From Butyrivibrio sp. NC2007 (GTDB lineage: Bacteria; Bacillota; Clostridia; Lachnospirales; Lachnospiraceae): a DNA stretch of 64,000 nt. The stretch is from the NCBI RefSeq assembly GCF_000421405.1, contig NZ_ATWY01000018.1:1-64000 (forward strand). Reading direction: 5' to 3'. Positions 36,895 to 44,720 of the stretch are shown one piece after another; within the stretch, counting starts at the first letter, position 1; each line of letters begins with the position of its first letter. The position numbers were made by a program, and so were the translations under genes. The notes beneath the pieces were generated by a model that was given only the letters and a program-made list of their open reading frames with translations, ran no database searches and was not told the DNA's origin.

Positions 36895-37204
36895 GCGCAT
36901 CCTCCCTCGTCACAAATTCATAGATCTTCATCAGTTCCTTCCACTCTTCCTCAAATGCCTTAAGTCTGGAAAGTCCTGCATCCGTTATGTGGTAATACTT
37001 CCTTAGCCTTCCGTTATGCTCAGCCGATCTGACCGTTAAGAGCTGCTGATTCTCCAGGCGTCGAAGTATAGGGTAAAGAGTTGACTCCGATATCTCTACG
37101 TATGAACTCATATCCTTGACTATCTGATATCCGTAGGAGTCTTCACTCTTGATGGCAGCCAGAACACATACATCCAAAAGTCCTCGCTTCATTTGATTTT
37201 CCAT
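36887..37204 (-). CDS. PadR-family transcriptional regulator
   Basis: The 105-residue protein is a short PadR (subfamily 1) winged helix: GLLDVCVLAAIKSEDSYGYQI, then ISESTLYPILRRLENQQLL (recognition helix) and RKYYHITDAGLSRLKAFEEEW (motif RKYYHIT). These repress promoters until a ligand binds. A palindromic site overlaps its own promoter, so self-repression is likely. It is the first gene of the DUF1700-DUF4097 unit. Confidence 0.93.
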   Translation of the reverse strand: MENQMKRGLLDVCVLAAIKSEDSYGYQIVKDMSSYVEISESTLYPILRRLENQQLLTVRSAEHNGRLRKYYHITDAGLSRLKAFEEEWKELMKIYEFVTREDAHE

Positions 37205-37220
37205 CGCATTACCTCCTGTT

Positions 37221-37256
37221 ACACAATACTATATGTCACATAGTATTATGTGTCAA
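37221..37256 (-). promoter_or_regulatory. padR promoter and operator
   Basis: TTGACA (37251-37256) and TATAGT (37228-37233) are 17 bp apart. The spacer and -10 lie in a palindrome with arms ATACTAT/ATAGTAT and the core ATGT-G-ACAT, which resembles known PadR sites. Outer ACAC/GTGT words extend the symmetry. Confidence 0.75.
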
Positions 37257-37274
37257 GCACTATTTTCAAAAAAT

Positions 37275-37318
37275 AAAAAAGAGTCAGTGAGAAACGTCCC
37301 CACTGACTCACTGACTCT
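37275..37318 (-). terminator. Terminator carrying a GGGGAC repeat in its loop
   Basis: AGAGTCAGTGAG and CTCACTGACTCT (37307-37318 and 37280-37291) form a perfect 12-bp stem followed by a T-rich tract. The loop holds TCAGTGGGGACGTTT, the core of the palindrome at 33105. It ends the sigma-factor operon. Confidence 0.85.
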
Positions 37319-37331
37319 ATATCCAATTTAC

Positions 37332-37634
37332 TTAAAACATCTGGCTGAATGTAAAATGCTGAAACATCAGATCCGCTCCGGCCATGCACATTGCAAAGAA
37401 CGCCAGGAAAAACATAAGAACTATGGCTGCCTTATCATAGACAACACTTTCGGGTTTAAGATTTGATGCCAGTACTTCAACGCCAAGCCCTATAAGAATC
37501 AAAGGCCACAGCTTAAATATCACATCATAGCTTATTACGCTTAAGAACAAGTGAAGTATAAACATAACTCCGAATGCAATAAACGCAAATCCGGTGGTTA
37601 TGGATCCCACTCTATGGGTTCTTACAATCTCCAT
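37332..37634 (-). CDS. LiaI/LiaF-like small membrane protein
   Basis: The 100-residue protein has three to four membrane segments (about 12-32, 40-57, 68-88) and the sequence VIFKLWPLILIGLGVEVLASN, the mark of the LiaI-LiaF-like transmembrane region. Such proteins act in cell-envelope stress responses. It is the last gene of the ECF sigma operon, one base after the preceding gene. Confidence 0.8.
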   Translation of the reverse strand: MEIVRTHRVGSITTGFAFIAFGVMFILHLFLSVISYDVIFKLWPLILIGLGVEVLASNLKPESVVYDKAAIVLMFFLAFFAMCMAGADLMFQHFTFSQMF

Positions 37635-37635
37635 A

Positions 37636-38235
37636 TCACGCCTCCTTTGAATTAAGGCTCTTATCCTCTATCTGAGCAATATCTGCAATAGGCTTTACAT
37701 CTGCATCAGATGTGGTATCCAGCTCTTTTTTCTTACCTACTACCATCCTGATACCTACAATAACCATAAGGATAGAGATTACCACCTGAGGAATATTGCT
37801 AAGTGCAGGATAGATATCATCCCAGTATCCTTCAGGGATCAGACGATACAGTATACCGGAGAAATAATCCCAGATTAGGGCTGCGCCGATCACGATGAGA
37901 GCTGCTGCGATCCATTTCTTAGCAGTCTTACCTGAAACCTTACTGAAGTTAAGGTCTGAGAACTCTTCCCAGATATATTTGTCTGTCATTGCATCAAAGG
38001 TCATATCATCCATACCCGCATAATTTCTTGCATGGAAGAATCCATAGAACCACATTACTGCGCAGATTGGCATCAGGAAATCAAGACCTCCATAAATAAC
38101 GACCAGTGCGAAGGGCAACAGGAAAAACAGCATCAGGCTAAAGCCGTTTTTCATGAATCCCATGTACATCTCTGCTGCTCCGGGCAGGAATGAAAATAAA
38201 AATGTAAAAAATCTGTTCTTCTTTTTCTGTTTCAT
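37636..38235 (-). CDS. Multi-pass membrane protein, TM2-like
   Basis: The 199-residue protein begins with a Lys-rich end and two close hydrophobic segments around FLPGAAEMYMGFMKNGFSLM, as in TM2-type proteins. Two further segments lie at about 106-125 and 143-165. The C-terminal 30 residues are polar. The start is the ATG with GGAGG 8 nt upstream; the longer frame would open with TTG. It belongs to the ECF sigma operon. The function is unknown. Confidence 0.75.
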   Translation of the reverse strand: MKQKKKNRFFTFLFSFLPGAAEMYMGFMKNGFSLMLFFLLPFALVVIYGGLDFLMPICAVMWFYGFFHARNYAGMDDMTFDAMTDKYIWEEFSDLNFSKVSGKTAKKWIAAALIVIGAALIWDYFSGILYRLIPEGYWDDIYPALSNIPQVVISILMVIVGIRMVVGKKKELDTTSDADVKPIADIAQIEDKSLNSKEA

Positions 38236-38252
38236 TGTATATACCTCCAACT

Positions 38253-38678
38253 TTACTCAAACCAGTTTTTAATATGCGACTGTATAAAAGCTTCTGTTTC
38301 TTCCAAATGACCTGTATTAGAGTTTTTCTGTAAAACCTCTTCTTTGGTAGGGGCAGGTCTGCTTGATAGGACTTCTTCTCTTGATACTACATTTCTTGTT
38401 AAGACAGCTTCCTCTCTTGACGGAATGCCCACCTTTGTTTCAGGAATGAAAGGAACTATGCAGACAATGGCAATTGCTGCAGCTACCGCAAATGCGACAC
38501 GCAAGCAGTATGTACTGAACTCTACTGTTTTCCTGCGCTTCTTGTGCTCTACGAAAGATAAAACTTTTCTCTCGATACCTGCCGGTGCCTGAACAAGCTC
38601 TTTTCCCTCTACATCCATGATCAGTTTGCTCAGCTCATCATCGCTTAGATAGGGTATTATCTTATCTTTATCGCTCAT
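38253..38678 (-). CDS. Probable anti-sigma factor
   Basis: The 141-residue protein has an N-terminal soluble part (1-53), one membrane segment (about 56-78) and an outside tail with three similar short units (REEAVLTR, REEVLSSR, KEEVLQKN). Its start overlaps the ECF sigma gene by 4 bp. Position and topology point to an anti-sigma factor, though no zinc-binding ZAS motif (HxxxCxxC) is present. Confidence 0.6.
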   Translation of the reverse strand: MSDKDKIIPYLSDDELSKLIMDVEGKELVQAPAGIERKVLSFVEHKKRRKTVEFSTYCLRVAFAVAAAIAIVCIVPFIPETKVGIPSREEAVLTRNVVSREEVLSSRPAPTKEEVLQKNSNTGHLEETEAFIQSHIKNWFE

Positions 38679-39199
38679 GCAAGTAGGTCCTCCTTCCTTA
38701 TAGTTTTCTTTAGCATTTCTCGCGCTCTGTAGATATGCGACTGTACAGTCTTAAGTGGTACCCCGATTCGAATCGAGATTTCTTTTGCCGTAAGGCCCTC
38801 TTCAAAATGGAGCTTAGCCGGCGTCCTGTATGGTTCCGAAAGTCCATCGCAGCTGTTTCTGAAAGCCTCCATGATGTCTGCTGCAACGAACTGTTCCAAT
38901 GGTCCGTCCCGTCCTGACCCTTGAGTTTGTGGCAGCTCATCATTTGGAGTCGCCACAGCCCGTCTCTCAGCTGCCCTTAAGTAGTCGATGCACTTGTTGC
39001 TTGCAATCCTGCACAGCCAGGCCTTTTCTGAAGAACCATCGAACTCATTTATATGTTCATAGGCCGAAATAAAGGTTTCCTGCGTGATATCCTCCGCGGC
39101 AAAATAATCACCGGTCAGCTTAAGACATACAGAGAAAACAAGATTCTTGTACGTGCTCATCAGCTCTATTAACTTTTCCTTAGAATCTGTTTTCCCCAT
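38675..39199 (-). CDS. ECF RNA polymerase sigma factor
   Basis: The 174-residue protein has region 2 (about 15-85: NLVFSVCLKLTGDYFAAEDITQETFISAY; motif DITQETF) and region 4 (about 115-165: YRTPAKLHFEEGLTAKEISIRIGVPLKTVQSHIYRARE; motif GVPLKTVQSHIYRARE). No region 3 is present, so it is an ECF sigma. It heads an operon with a probable anti-sigma and two membrane proteins, and probably answers envelope stress. A TATATT box upstream has no clear -35 partner, so an ECF-type promoter is possible. Confidence 0.94.
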   Translation of the reverse strand: MGKTDSKEKLIELMSTYKNLVFSVCLKLTGDYFAAEDITQETFISAYEHINEFDGSSEKAWLCRIASNKCIDYLRAAERRAVATPNDELPQTQGSGRDGPLEQFVAADIMEAFRNSCDGLSEPYRTPAKLHFEEGLTAKEISIRIGVPLKTVQSHIYRAREMLKKTIRKEDLLA

Positions 39200-39261
39200 C
39201 TTTTTTTCCTTTATTTCGCTCTCCTCATATAATATAACGAATCACGCACATAAAAGTCTGC

Positions 39262-39298
39262 AAAAAAATACGACTTACAGAAATTTTTCTGTAAGTCG
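39262..39298 (-). terminator. Terminator after the GGDEF gene
   Basis: CGACTTACAG and CTGTAAGTCG pair over 8 nt, and a run of T residues follows on the minus strand (39262-39268). Confidence 0.85.
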
Positions 39299-39303
39299 CA
39301 TGA

Positions 39304-40455
39304 TCATAATCCTTTCTTTTTCTCATCATACATAGCAGCGTCGGCCTTCTCAATCAGGTCTTTTAACGAATCATCATCATCCAGGTCAGCAATACCTATG
39401 CTGATTGTCAGGTCAAATGGAAGCTTTTCCTCCTCTGCAAGTTCCGCAAGCCTTGCATTTATGTTGTTCTTTAGCTCCTCGTTTGTCGCACCACCTTCTG
39501 AAGAGGCCAAAACAACAAATTCATCACCGCCATACCTTGCAATGATAGCCCGACGCCCTGAGTGCTTGCAGCCTTCGCGCAGTGCCTTAGCAATCAGTTT
39601 AAGAGCGTTGTCTCCCTGCAGATGTCCATAGGTGTCGTTGATGTGTTTGAAATGATTAGCATCTACCAAAAGGAGATATATCTTTTCCTGCTCGCCCTTG
39701 CCCCTCTTTAGCTGCTCAAAGGAAAGATTAAGCTGTTTCCTGTTATTGAGACCGGTGAGCGGATCAAGTGAAATCAGCTCATCAACCCATATAAGATACA
39801 GCACAAGCGTCGCCAGAGACATAGCCACGCAGGCTACAGGTAATCTGGGATAGATAAACTGTATGATTCCAGCCACACCCGGCGCAACCGGAAAAAGAAG
39901 TAGCCGGATCAGTACTTTTTTATCCTGCTTAGTGTCTTTTCTGATGATGTTTAGAATGATCCTGATCCATGCCAGGGCAATGTATGAATATGACAATACA
40001 TAAGTAAGAATAAACAGTGGTCCTCTGTGATATGTTCCGTCATCACCAAAATAAAACAGATATTTGCCAAAAAGATTGCCCAAGAGCAAAATACCCATGA
40101 GCCACATGAGTATTGCTGACTGCCTGACCCTTCTCATATCCTTGGCAAAACTTGTATCACGGATAAGTTCAAAATATAGAAACCAAAAGAAGCACATGCT
40201 TGATGTAGCGAAAAAATAGACAGTCTTACAGGCAACAAGAATCCTTCCATCGCCCGGAATAACATGATTAAGCACCATTTGAGACCAGGTGTCCGAAATG
40301 AAGAAAACCATCTCCGATATGATGGACATGACAAAATTTCTCTGAGCCACCATCTTGGATAGTCCCCGCGTTTTGTGAAGGATGATCCATATCAGTATCA
40401 GAGAAAACAGATTCAGTTCAAGATATAGAATCGCATATTCTATGTTTGCATCCAT
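39304..40455 (-). CDS. Membrane diguanylate cyclase (GGDEF)
   Basis: The 383-residue protein has six to seven membrane segments in the first 225 residues and a GGDEF domain after them (DPLTGLNNRKQLN, VDANHFKHINDTYGHLQGDN, ARYGGDEFVVLA). The catalytic GGDEF is intact; the inhibitory RxxD site is absent. It should make cyclic di-GMP. The ATG has no ribosome binding site and lies six bases after a TATAAT, so translation may be leaderless. It is a single-gene unit. Confidence 0.9.
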   Translation of the reverse strand: MDANIEYAILYLELNLFSLILIWIILHKTRGLSKMVAQRNFVMSIISEMVFFISDTWSQMVLNHVIPGDGRILVACKTVYFFATSSMCFFWFLYFELIRDTSFAKDMRRVRQSAILMWLMGILLLGNLFGKYLFYFGDDGTYHRGPLFILTYVLSYSYIALAWIRIILNIIRKDTKQDKKVLIRLLLFPVAPGVAGIIQFIYPRLPVACVAMSLATLVLYLIWVDELISLDPLTGLNNRKQLNLSFEQLKRGKGEQEKIYLLLVDANHFKHINDTYGHLQGDNALKLIAKALREGCKHSGRRAIIARYGGDEFVVLASSEGGATNEELKNNINARLAELAEEEKLPFDLTISIGIADLDDDDSLKDLIEKADAAMYDEKKKGL

Positions 40456-40461
40456 AGAATA

Positions 40462-40467
40462 ATTATA
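40462..40467 (-). promoter_or_regulatory. -10 box of the GGDEF gene
   Basis: TATAAT ends six bases before the ATG. No good -35 box is found 16-18 bp upstream, so confidence is limited. Confidence 0.4.
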
Positions 40468-40499
40468 CTCTATTTTCCGTAGATTAGTGTTCTCTGATT

Positions 40500-41606
40500 T
40501 TACTGCTCACCAATATATTCAAAACTAATCCCATCATCATGAGATACGTAAAGCCCCGATGGGTGCTTTTCAAGCTCCTCGTTATAATAATCCCCAGAAT
40601 ATTGGCTCTGCCCCACCAGCATATAGAGATCCTCGCCATCTTTCCAGACCTTTTCAGGAATTGTGAATGGGTTATAGATGCTTCCATCTGCCAGTTTGAC
40701 CTTGGCTGAAGGGTAATTTATCTGGGTAAAAGACCTTCCTCCGTCCGCCGTTCTGTAGAGAAGAGCGTCATCTCCTCCGTTATAGGTAAGGCATGAAAAT
40801 CCAAGATTGGTATCATCAATAAACTCAATCCAGCTCGCTGCTCCGCCGCTTCCGCAGTAGGGATCGTCATTGACCAGCACAACCTTTCCGTCGCTGTCTC
40901 TCTTGGCTGTAAGCACGTAGTAACTGCTTCCTGCTGCCCTGTCGACAGGTATCATTCCATATGTGATTCCATCCGCGGTTGTATAGGAGCACTCCGCTTC
41001 ATAGTCCTCGTACCCTTCTCCGCTGCCGTCATCCTCAAATGCAAGCTTCTCATAATCTGCAGGTATCATAACCTGATAATCTGTAGCATTCAGCTTCTCA
41101 TCCAGAAAGCTGTACAAGCCTTCGTACAGAGCCTCTCTGTCATACCCTCCGCTGATATACGGAGACGGGTCAAAAGACTCTTTTGAAGGATACATGCTTA
41201 TGATAATCTCCTTATACAGCCACGGAGCTTCATCATACGGAATCTCCGACAGACATATCTCCATCCACTCGCATATATCATCGCAAAACCAGTTCATATC
41301 CTGCATTCCGTTCTCATCCAGGATTGGAACCATCACAGTTCCCATCAGCGTCTCGCTACACTCTCTGTCCTGCCAGTAAAGCGCCCTCTGGATCTTCTCC
41401 GGAAATGTATCCTCAGCCAGACCAATAAACTTATAAAGCAGCTGATTCTCATGCATCTTCTGCTGCGTTTCTTCATCAGTCTCTTCGCTTGTATCTACCG
41501 CTGCCTGATCCTCTATATTCTGTTCCGATATTACCTCATTTTGAGAAGAGCATGCAGATAGTGTAAGCATGCCCAAAAGAACTATTCCAACAATCCTTGT
41601 TTTCAT
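40500..41606 (-). CDS. Secreted lipoprotein with Asp-box (BNR-like) repeats
   Basis: The 368-residue protein has a signal peptide with lipobox LSAC (Cys19) and an acidic linker. In the C-terminal part two Asp-box motifs occur (TADGGRSF and SHDDGISF), as in beta-propeller sialidase-like proteins. No catalytic residues of sialidases are recognised. The start is the ATG after a GGAG; the longer frame is unlikely. It is probably a surface protein of unknown binding role. Confidence 0.7.
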   Translation of the reverse strand: MKTRIVGIVLLGMLTLSACSSQNEVISEQNIEDQAAVDTSEETDEETQQKMHENQLLYKFIGLAEDTFPEKIQRALYWQDRECSETLMGTVMVPILDENGMQDMNWFCDDICEWMEICLSEIPYDEAPWLYKEIIISMYPSKESFDPSPYISGGYDREALYEGLYSFLDEKLNATDYQVMIPADYEKLAFEDDGSGEGYEDYEAECSYTTADGITYGMIPVDRAAGSSYYVLTAKRDSDGKVVLVNDDPYCGSGGAASWIEFIDDTNLGFSCLTYNGGDDALLYRTADGGRSFTQINYPSAKVKLADGSIYNPFTIPEKVWKDGEDLYMLVGQSQYSGDYYNEELEKHPSGLYVSHDDGISFEYIGEQ

Positions 41607-41653
41607 AACACTCCACTCCTTAACCATTAATCCCCCTATACAAGATTAATGAT

Positions 41654-41715
41654 CCCCGGGGGCGGAGTCAAGGGCTCATTTTTTGAACCCCGGGGACGGA
41701 GTCAGTGGCTCATTT
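41654..41715. repeat. Two direct copies of a GGGGACGGAGTC unit
   Basis: A 28-bp unit at 41654-41681 recurs at 41688-41715 with three changes; the period is 34 bp. Each unit has CCCCGGGG, GGAGTCA and GGCTCATTT words shared with the terminator at 35354 and the palindrome at 33105. It lies between two minus-strand genes. Confidence 0.7.
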
Positions 41716-41745
41716 ACTGCCTTATTATCATATCTTCCAACGGGT

Positions 41746-42201
41746 TCATCGATTCATATAAAAGGTTACAATCTCTACGTTCCCATCCATCCTTTTTTCT
41801 CCTAAACTGAACCCACATTTCTCAGTGTAGAACTTAACATTCCGACGCTTGTCAGCAGGTGTAACTAAGGTTATCTCTTTCCAATCAGAGCAGACAGATA
41901 ACATGTACTTGAATGCCTCTGTACCTATTCCCATTCCTTGATATTCCGGTATAACACACAGGCAGCCAAGGTAGTATCGTCCATCTCCTTCGTTTTTGAA
42001 AGAAAGCGCCCCGATTGGAGTATTATCACCTAAAATGAGGTATTTCGTAAAATTCTCAAAAGATTGTTCCATATGTTCTTTTGTCTGTCCATAAGCAGGG
42101 CACTCCCCATAAAAGACATAATCATCATAAAATGAAGCATTATATATATTAACCAACAGCTCTGCGTCTTCTTTGACCGCTTGTCTATATTTTATCGTCA
42201 T
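41746..42201 (-). CDS. GNAT-family acetyltransferase
   Basis: The 151-residue protein shows the acetyl-CoA loop in CVIPEYQGMGIGTEAFKYM (Q/RxxGxG/A as QGMGIG) at about 107-113 and a C-terminal YTEKCGFSLGEKRMDG, usual in GNAT enzymes. The substrate cannot be told. It is followed by the GGGGAC repeat pair and preceded by a broken gene. Confidence 0.88.
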   Translation of the reverse strand: MTIKYRQAVKEDAELLVNIYNASFYDDYVFYGECPAYGQTKEHMEQSFENFTKYLILGDNTPIGALSFKNEGDGRYYLGCLCVIPEYQGMGIGTEAFKYMLSVCSDWKEITLVTPADKRRNVKFYTEKCGFSLGEKRMDGNVEIVTFYMNR

Positions 42202-42223
42202 GATTTGCCCCCAAAATCTTCTA

Positions 42224-42382
42224 CTATTCTCGTGTTAATATAATTTTCTCTCCGTTCTTGTAACTAACATGTTCGCTATCTGCCTTAAATCCCTGCTTTT
42301 TCATCACCTTGATCAAGGTATACATGAAGAAACCATGTGTGACTATTGCACAATTCTCATTTAGTCGATACCACCGTTTTTT
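42224..42382 (-). pseudogene. 3' remnant of a histidine-phosphatase-like gene
   Basis: An open frame of 52 codons ends in TAG and has no start codon with a ribosome site; an in-frame TAG stands directly upstream. It reads ENCAIVTHGFFMYTLIKVMK and then KQGFKADSEHVSYKNGEKII, resembling the C-terminal His motif (VTHG) of the histidine phosphatase superfamily. The N-terminal RHG part is missing, so it looks like a truncated gene left between two GNAT genes. Family assignment rests on one short motif. Confidence 0.45.
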
Positions 42383-42399
42383 CTAAAACTCTCCGCATT

Positions 42400-42882
42400 C
42401 TACAATTTCAAAGCAGCAATTATTTCTTCTCCATCCATATCCCCAGTCTCTATAAATCCAAAAGACTCATAAAGAGCTTTTGCCACTTTATTGTCCGGTT
42501 CATATGATAACCAGCAATATTCTGCCCTGCCACAAGGAAATGTCTTTATGAATTCAAGAGCAAGTTCTATTGCTTTTCTGCCATAACCCTTTTGCTGATA
42601 TTTCTTGTCTATCATAAGACGCCAAAGATTATAGTTGTTGTCTGCAATTGCTGGTGCATCATCCCAATAGTCATCTTTGTCATATCCAATCATAACGAAA
42701 CCCACTGGAGTATCGTCATCATAAATACCAAAAGGATAAGCGTAACCATTATTGGTGATAGTCGTATAAGCCTCAATAATACTGACATCATTAGCAGCGA
42801 CAAATTCTCTCTGCTCATCATTAACAGATAGTTTTAATATATCCCAAACATTTTTACCATTTATCTTTTCAATTCTTAGCAT
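42400..42882 (-). CDS. GNAT-family acetyltransferase, spermine/spermidine type
   Basis: The 160-residue protein has VGFVMIGYDKDD, the strand NLWRLMIDKKYQQKGYGRKAIELAL (acetyl-CoA loop QQKGYGRKA) and the end YESFGFIETGDMDGEEIIAALKL (motif YESFGFIETG). This resembles BltD/PaiA-like diamine or polyamine acetyltransferases. The ATG is used with GGGGGA 7 nt upstream; a TTG six codons earlier is the alternative. The substrate is an inference. Confidence 0.85.
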   Translation of the reverse strand: MLRIEKINGKNVWDILKLSVNDEQREFVAANDVSIIEAYTTITNNGYAYPFGIYDDDTPVGFVMIGYDKDDYWDDAPAIADNNYNLWRLMIDKKYQQKGYGRKAIELALEFIKTFPCGRAEYCWLSYEPDNKVAKALYESFGFIETGDMDGEEIIAALKL

Positions 42883-43086
42883 ACGGTTATCCCCCAACAA
42901 ATTTCACTCATGTCTCCCTCAGACACATGCTTAAATCATATCATAATTAGAACAAGATTATAGCTCGGAAATTAAGATACGGTTTTACAAAATCTCATCT
43001 ATCATTATATCCATGCAGAAAGTGGTTTGCATTATCACCCTTATCCCTGCATTTTTCTTGAAAATGACTCAAATAGGTATTTGGAT

Positions 43087-43253
43087 GTGATTTAGTCAAC
43101 ATTTTTGTCCTTTTTCTTACAATTCTCAATGGAAAAAGTGACTAAGAAAATGATATAAACACATCATAGTCACTTGTAACTCTAAGAACTAGGATAAATG
43201 AGGGGTAAATAGTGTCTAAGAACATGAAAAAGAGATTCCTTAGTCACTTTTTC
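43087..43253. repeat. Cluster of AGTCAC/GTGACT repeats
   Basis: In the 504-bp gap before tuf, the 15-mer at 43132-43146 (GAAAAAGTGACTAAG) recurs inverted at 43239-43253. Looser copies are at about 43091-43107, 43165-43176 and 43211-43222. No ORF lies here. It could be a set of operator sites or a decayed element. The remaining bases 42883-43086 show nothing I can name. Confidence 0.5.
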
Positions 43254-43314
43254 ACTTTTAGATCAAAATATAGCTTTCATGGCAACGGTACTAAATATTT
43301 CGATACCTTTACGC

Positions 43315-43354
43315 AAACAAAAAAGAGCTCCAAGCACAAGGCTTGAAGCTCTTT
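43315..43354 (-). terminator. Terminator after tuf
   Basis: AAGAGCTTCAAGC and GCTTGGAGCTCTT (43341-43353 and 43323-43335) pair, with T residues following on the minus strand. Confidence 0.85.
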
Positions 43355-43386
43355 ATAAATTCAGTGATCATGCAATCTGATAAGAA

Positions 43387-44577
43387 TTACTCAACGATTG
43401 TAGCAACCTTACCTGATCCAACTGTACGTCCACCCTCACGGATAGCGAACTTAAGACCCTGCTCCATAGCGATAGGGTGAATAAGCTCGATAGACATTGT
43501 TACGTGGTCACCAGGCATGCACATCTCAACACCATCAGGGAGGTTGCAGACACCTGTAACGTCAGTTGTTCTGAAGTAGAACTGAGGTCTGTAGTTTGTG
43601 AAGAAAGGTGTATGACGGCCACCCTCGTCCTTAGTAAGAACGTAAACCTCAGCAGTGAACTTTGTGTGGCATGTTACTGTGCCAGGCTTTGTTACAACCT
43701 GACCTCTCTGGATACCATCACGGTCAACACCACGGAGAAGAAGTCCTACGTTGTCACCAGCCTCGCAGTAGTCCATAGTCTTTCTGAACATCTCGATACC
43801 AGTACATACAGACTTAGATGTCTCTTCCTTAATACCAACGATTTCGATTTCGTCGTTGAGGTTAAGGTGACCTCTCTCTACTCTACCTGTAGCAACTGTT
43901 CCACGTCCTGTGATTGTGAATACGTCCTCAACAGGCATAAGGAAAGGCTTATCTGTCTCACGAGTAGGTTCAGGAATGTATGAATCAACTGTATCCATAA
44001 GCTCCATAACCTTGTCGCCCCACTCAGACTTAGGATCCTCAAGAGCCTTAAGAGCTGAACCACGGATGATAGGTGTGTCATCTCCAGGGAACTCATACTC
44101 TGTAAGAAGGTCTCTGATCTCCATCTCTACGAGATCAAGAAGCTCAGGATCGTCAACCATATCGCACTTGTTCATGAATACGATGATGTAAGGAACACCA
44201 ACCTGACGAGCAAGAAGAACGTGCTCCTTAGTCTGTGCCATAACACCGTCAGTAGCAGCAACAACGAGGATAGAACCATCCATCTGAGCTGCACCTGTGA
44301 TCATGTTCTTAACGTAGTCAGCGTGGCCAGGGCAGTCAACGTGAGCGTAGTGTCTGTTAGCTGTCTCGTACTCGATGTGAGCAGAGTTAATTGTGATTCC
44401 ACGCTCTTTCTCTTCTGGAGCCTTATCGATCTGATCAAATGCAACAGCAGGTGAAAATCCTCTGTCAGCAAGAACAGTTGTGATAGCTGCTGTAAGAGTT
44501 GTCTTACCATGGTCAACGTGTCCGATTGTACCAATGTTTACGTGTGGCTTACTTCTGTCAAACTTAGCTTTTGCCAT
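43387..44577 (-). CDS. tuf: Elongation factor Tu
   Basis: EF-Tu carries aminoacyl-tRNA to the ribosome. The 396-residue GTPase has the P-loop GHVDHGKT (19-26), the switch [23 protein letters not shown] (motif DCPGH) and NKCD. Domains 2 and 3 follow from about 210. It starts after a strong AAGGAGG site. A gap of 143 bp with a hairpin and its own promoter divides it from fusA. Confidence 0.98.
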   Translation of the reverse strand: MAKAKFDRSKPHVNIGTIGHVDHGKTTLTAAITTVLADRGFSPAVAFDQIDKAPEEKERGITINSAHIEYETANRHYAHVDCPGHADYVKNMITGAAQMDGSILVVAATDGVMAQTKEHVLLARQVGVPYIIVFMNKCDMVDDPELLDLVEMEIRDLLTEYEFPGDDTPIIRGSALKALEDPKSEWGDKVMELMDTVDSYIPEPTRETDKPFLMPVEDVFTITGRGTVATGRVERGHLNLNDEIEIVGIKEETSKSVCTGIEMFRKTMDYCEAGDNVGLLLRGVDRDGIQRGQVVTKPGTVTCHTKFTAEVYVLTKDEGGRHTPFFTNYRPQFYFRTTDVTGVCNLPDGVEMCMPGDHVTMSIELIHPIAMEQGLKFAIREGGRTVGSGKVATIVE

Positions 44578-44648
44578 TTTTAAATATCCTCCTTAAGGTG
44601 AAATGTTGTTAATAAACATTTTCATACATAATTTAACCGACTATATCG

Positions 44649-44690
44649 ATTATATTAAAAGTTTGCCGTGAAATCAAGCGTTAACTATGA
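44649..44690 (-). promoter_or_regulatory. tuf promoter overlapping a hairpin
   Basis: TTGATT (44672-44677) and TATAAT (44649-44654) are 17 bp apart. The -35 box is in the 3' arm of an 11-bp hairpin (CCGTGAAATCA/TGATTTCACGG). No T-run directly follows the hairpin. tuf may be made both from this promoter and by read-through. Confidence 0.65.
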
Positions 44691-44720
44691 TTTCACGGGA
44701 CTTTTCTATTAATTTAATGA

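Noticed and set aside
43087..43253. Repeat cluster as a CRISPR array.
   Set aside because: Copies are short, imperfect, in both directions and irregularly spaced.
44649..44690. Hairpin between fusA and tuf as a strong terminator.
   Set aside because: No T-run follows it directly, and its 3' arm serves as the -35 region of a promoter.
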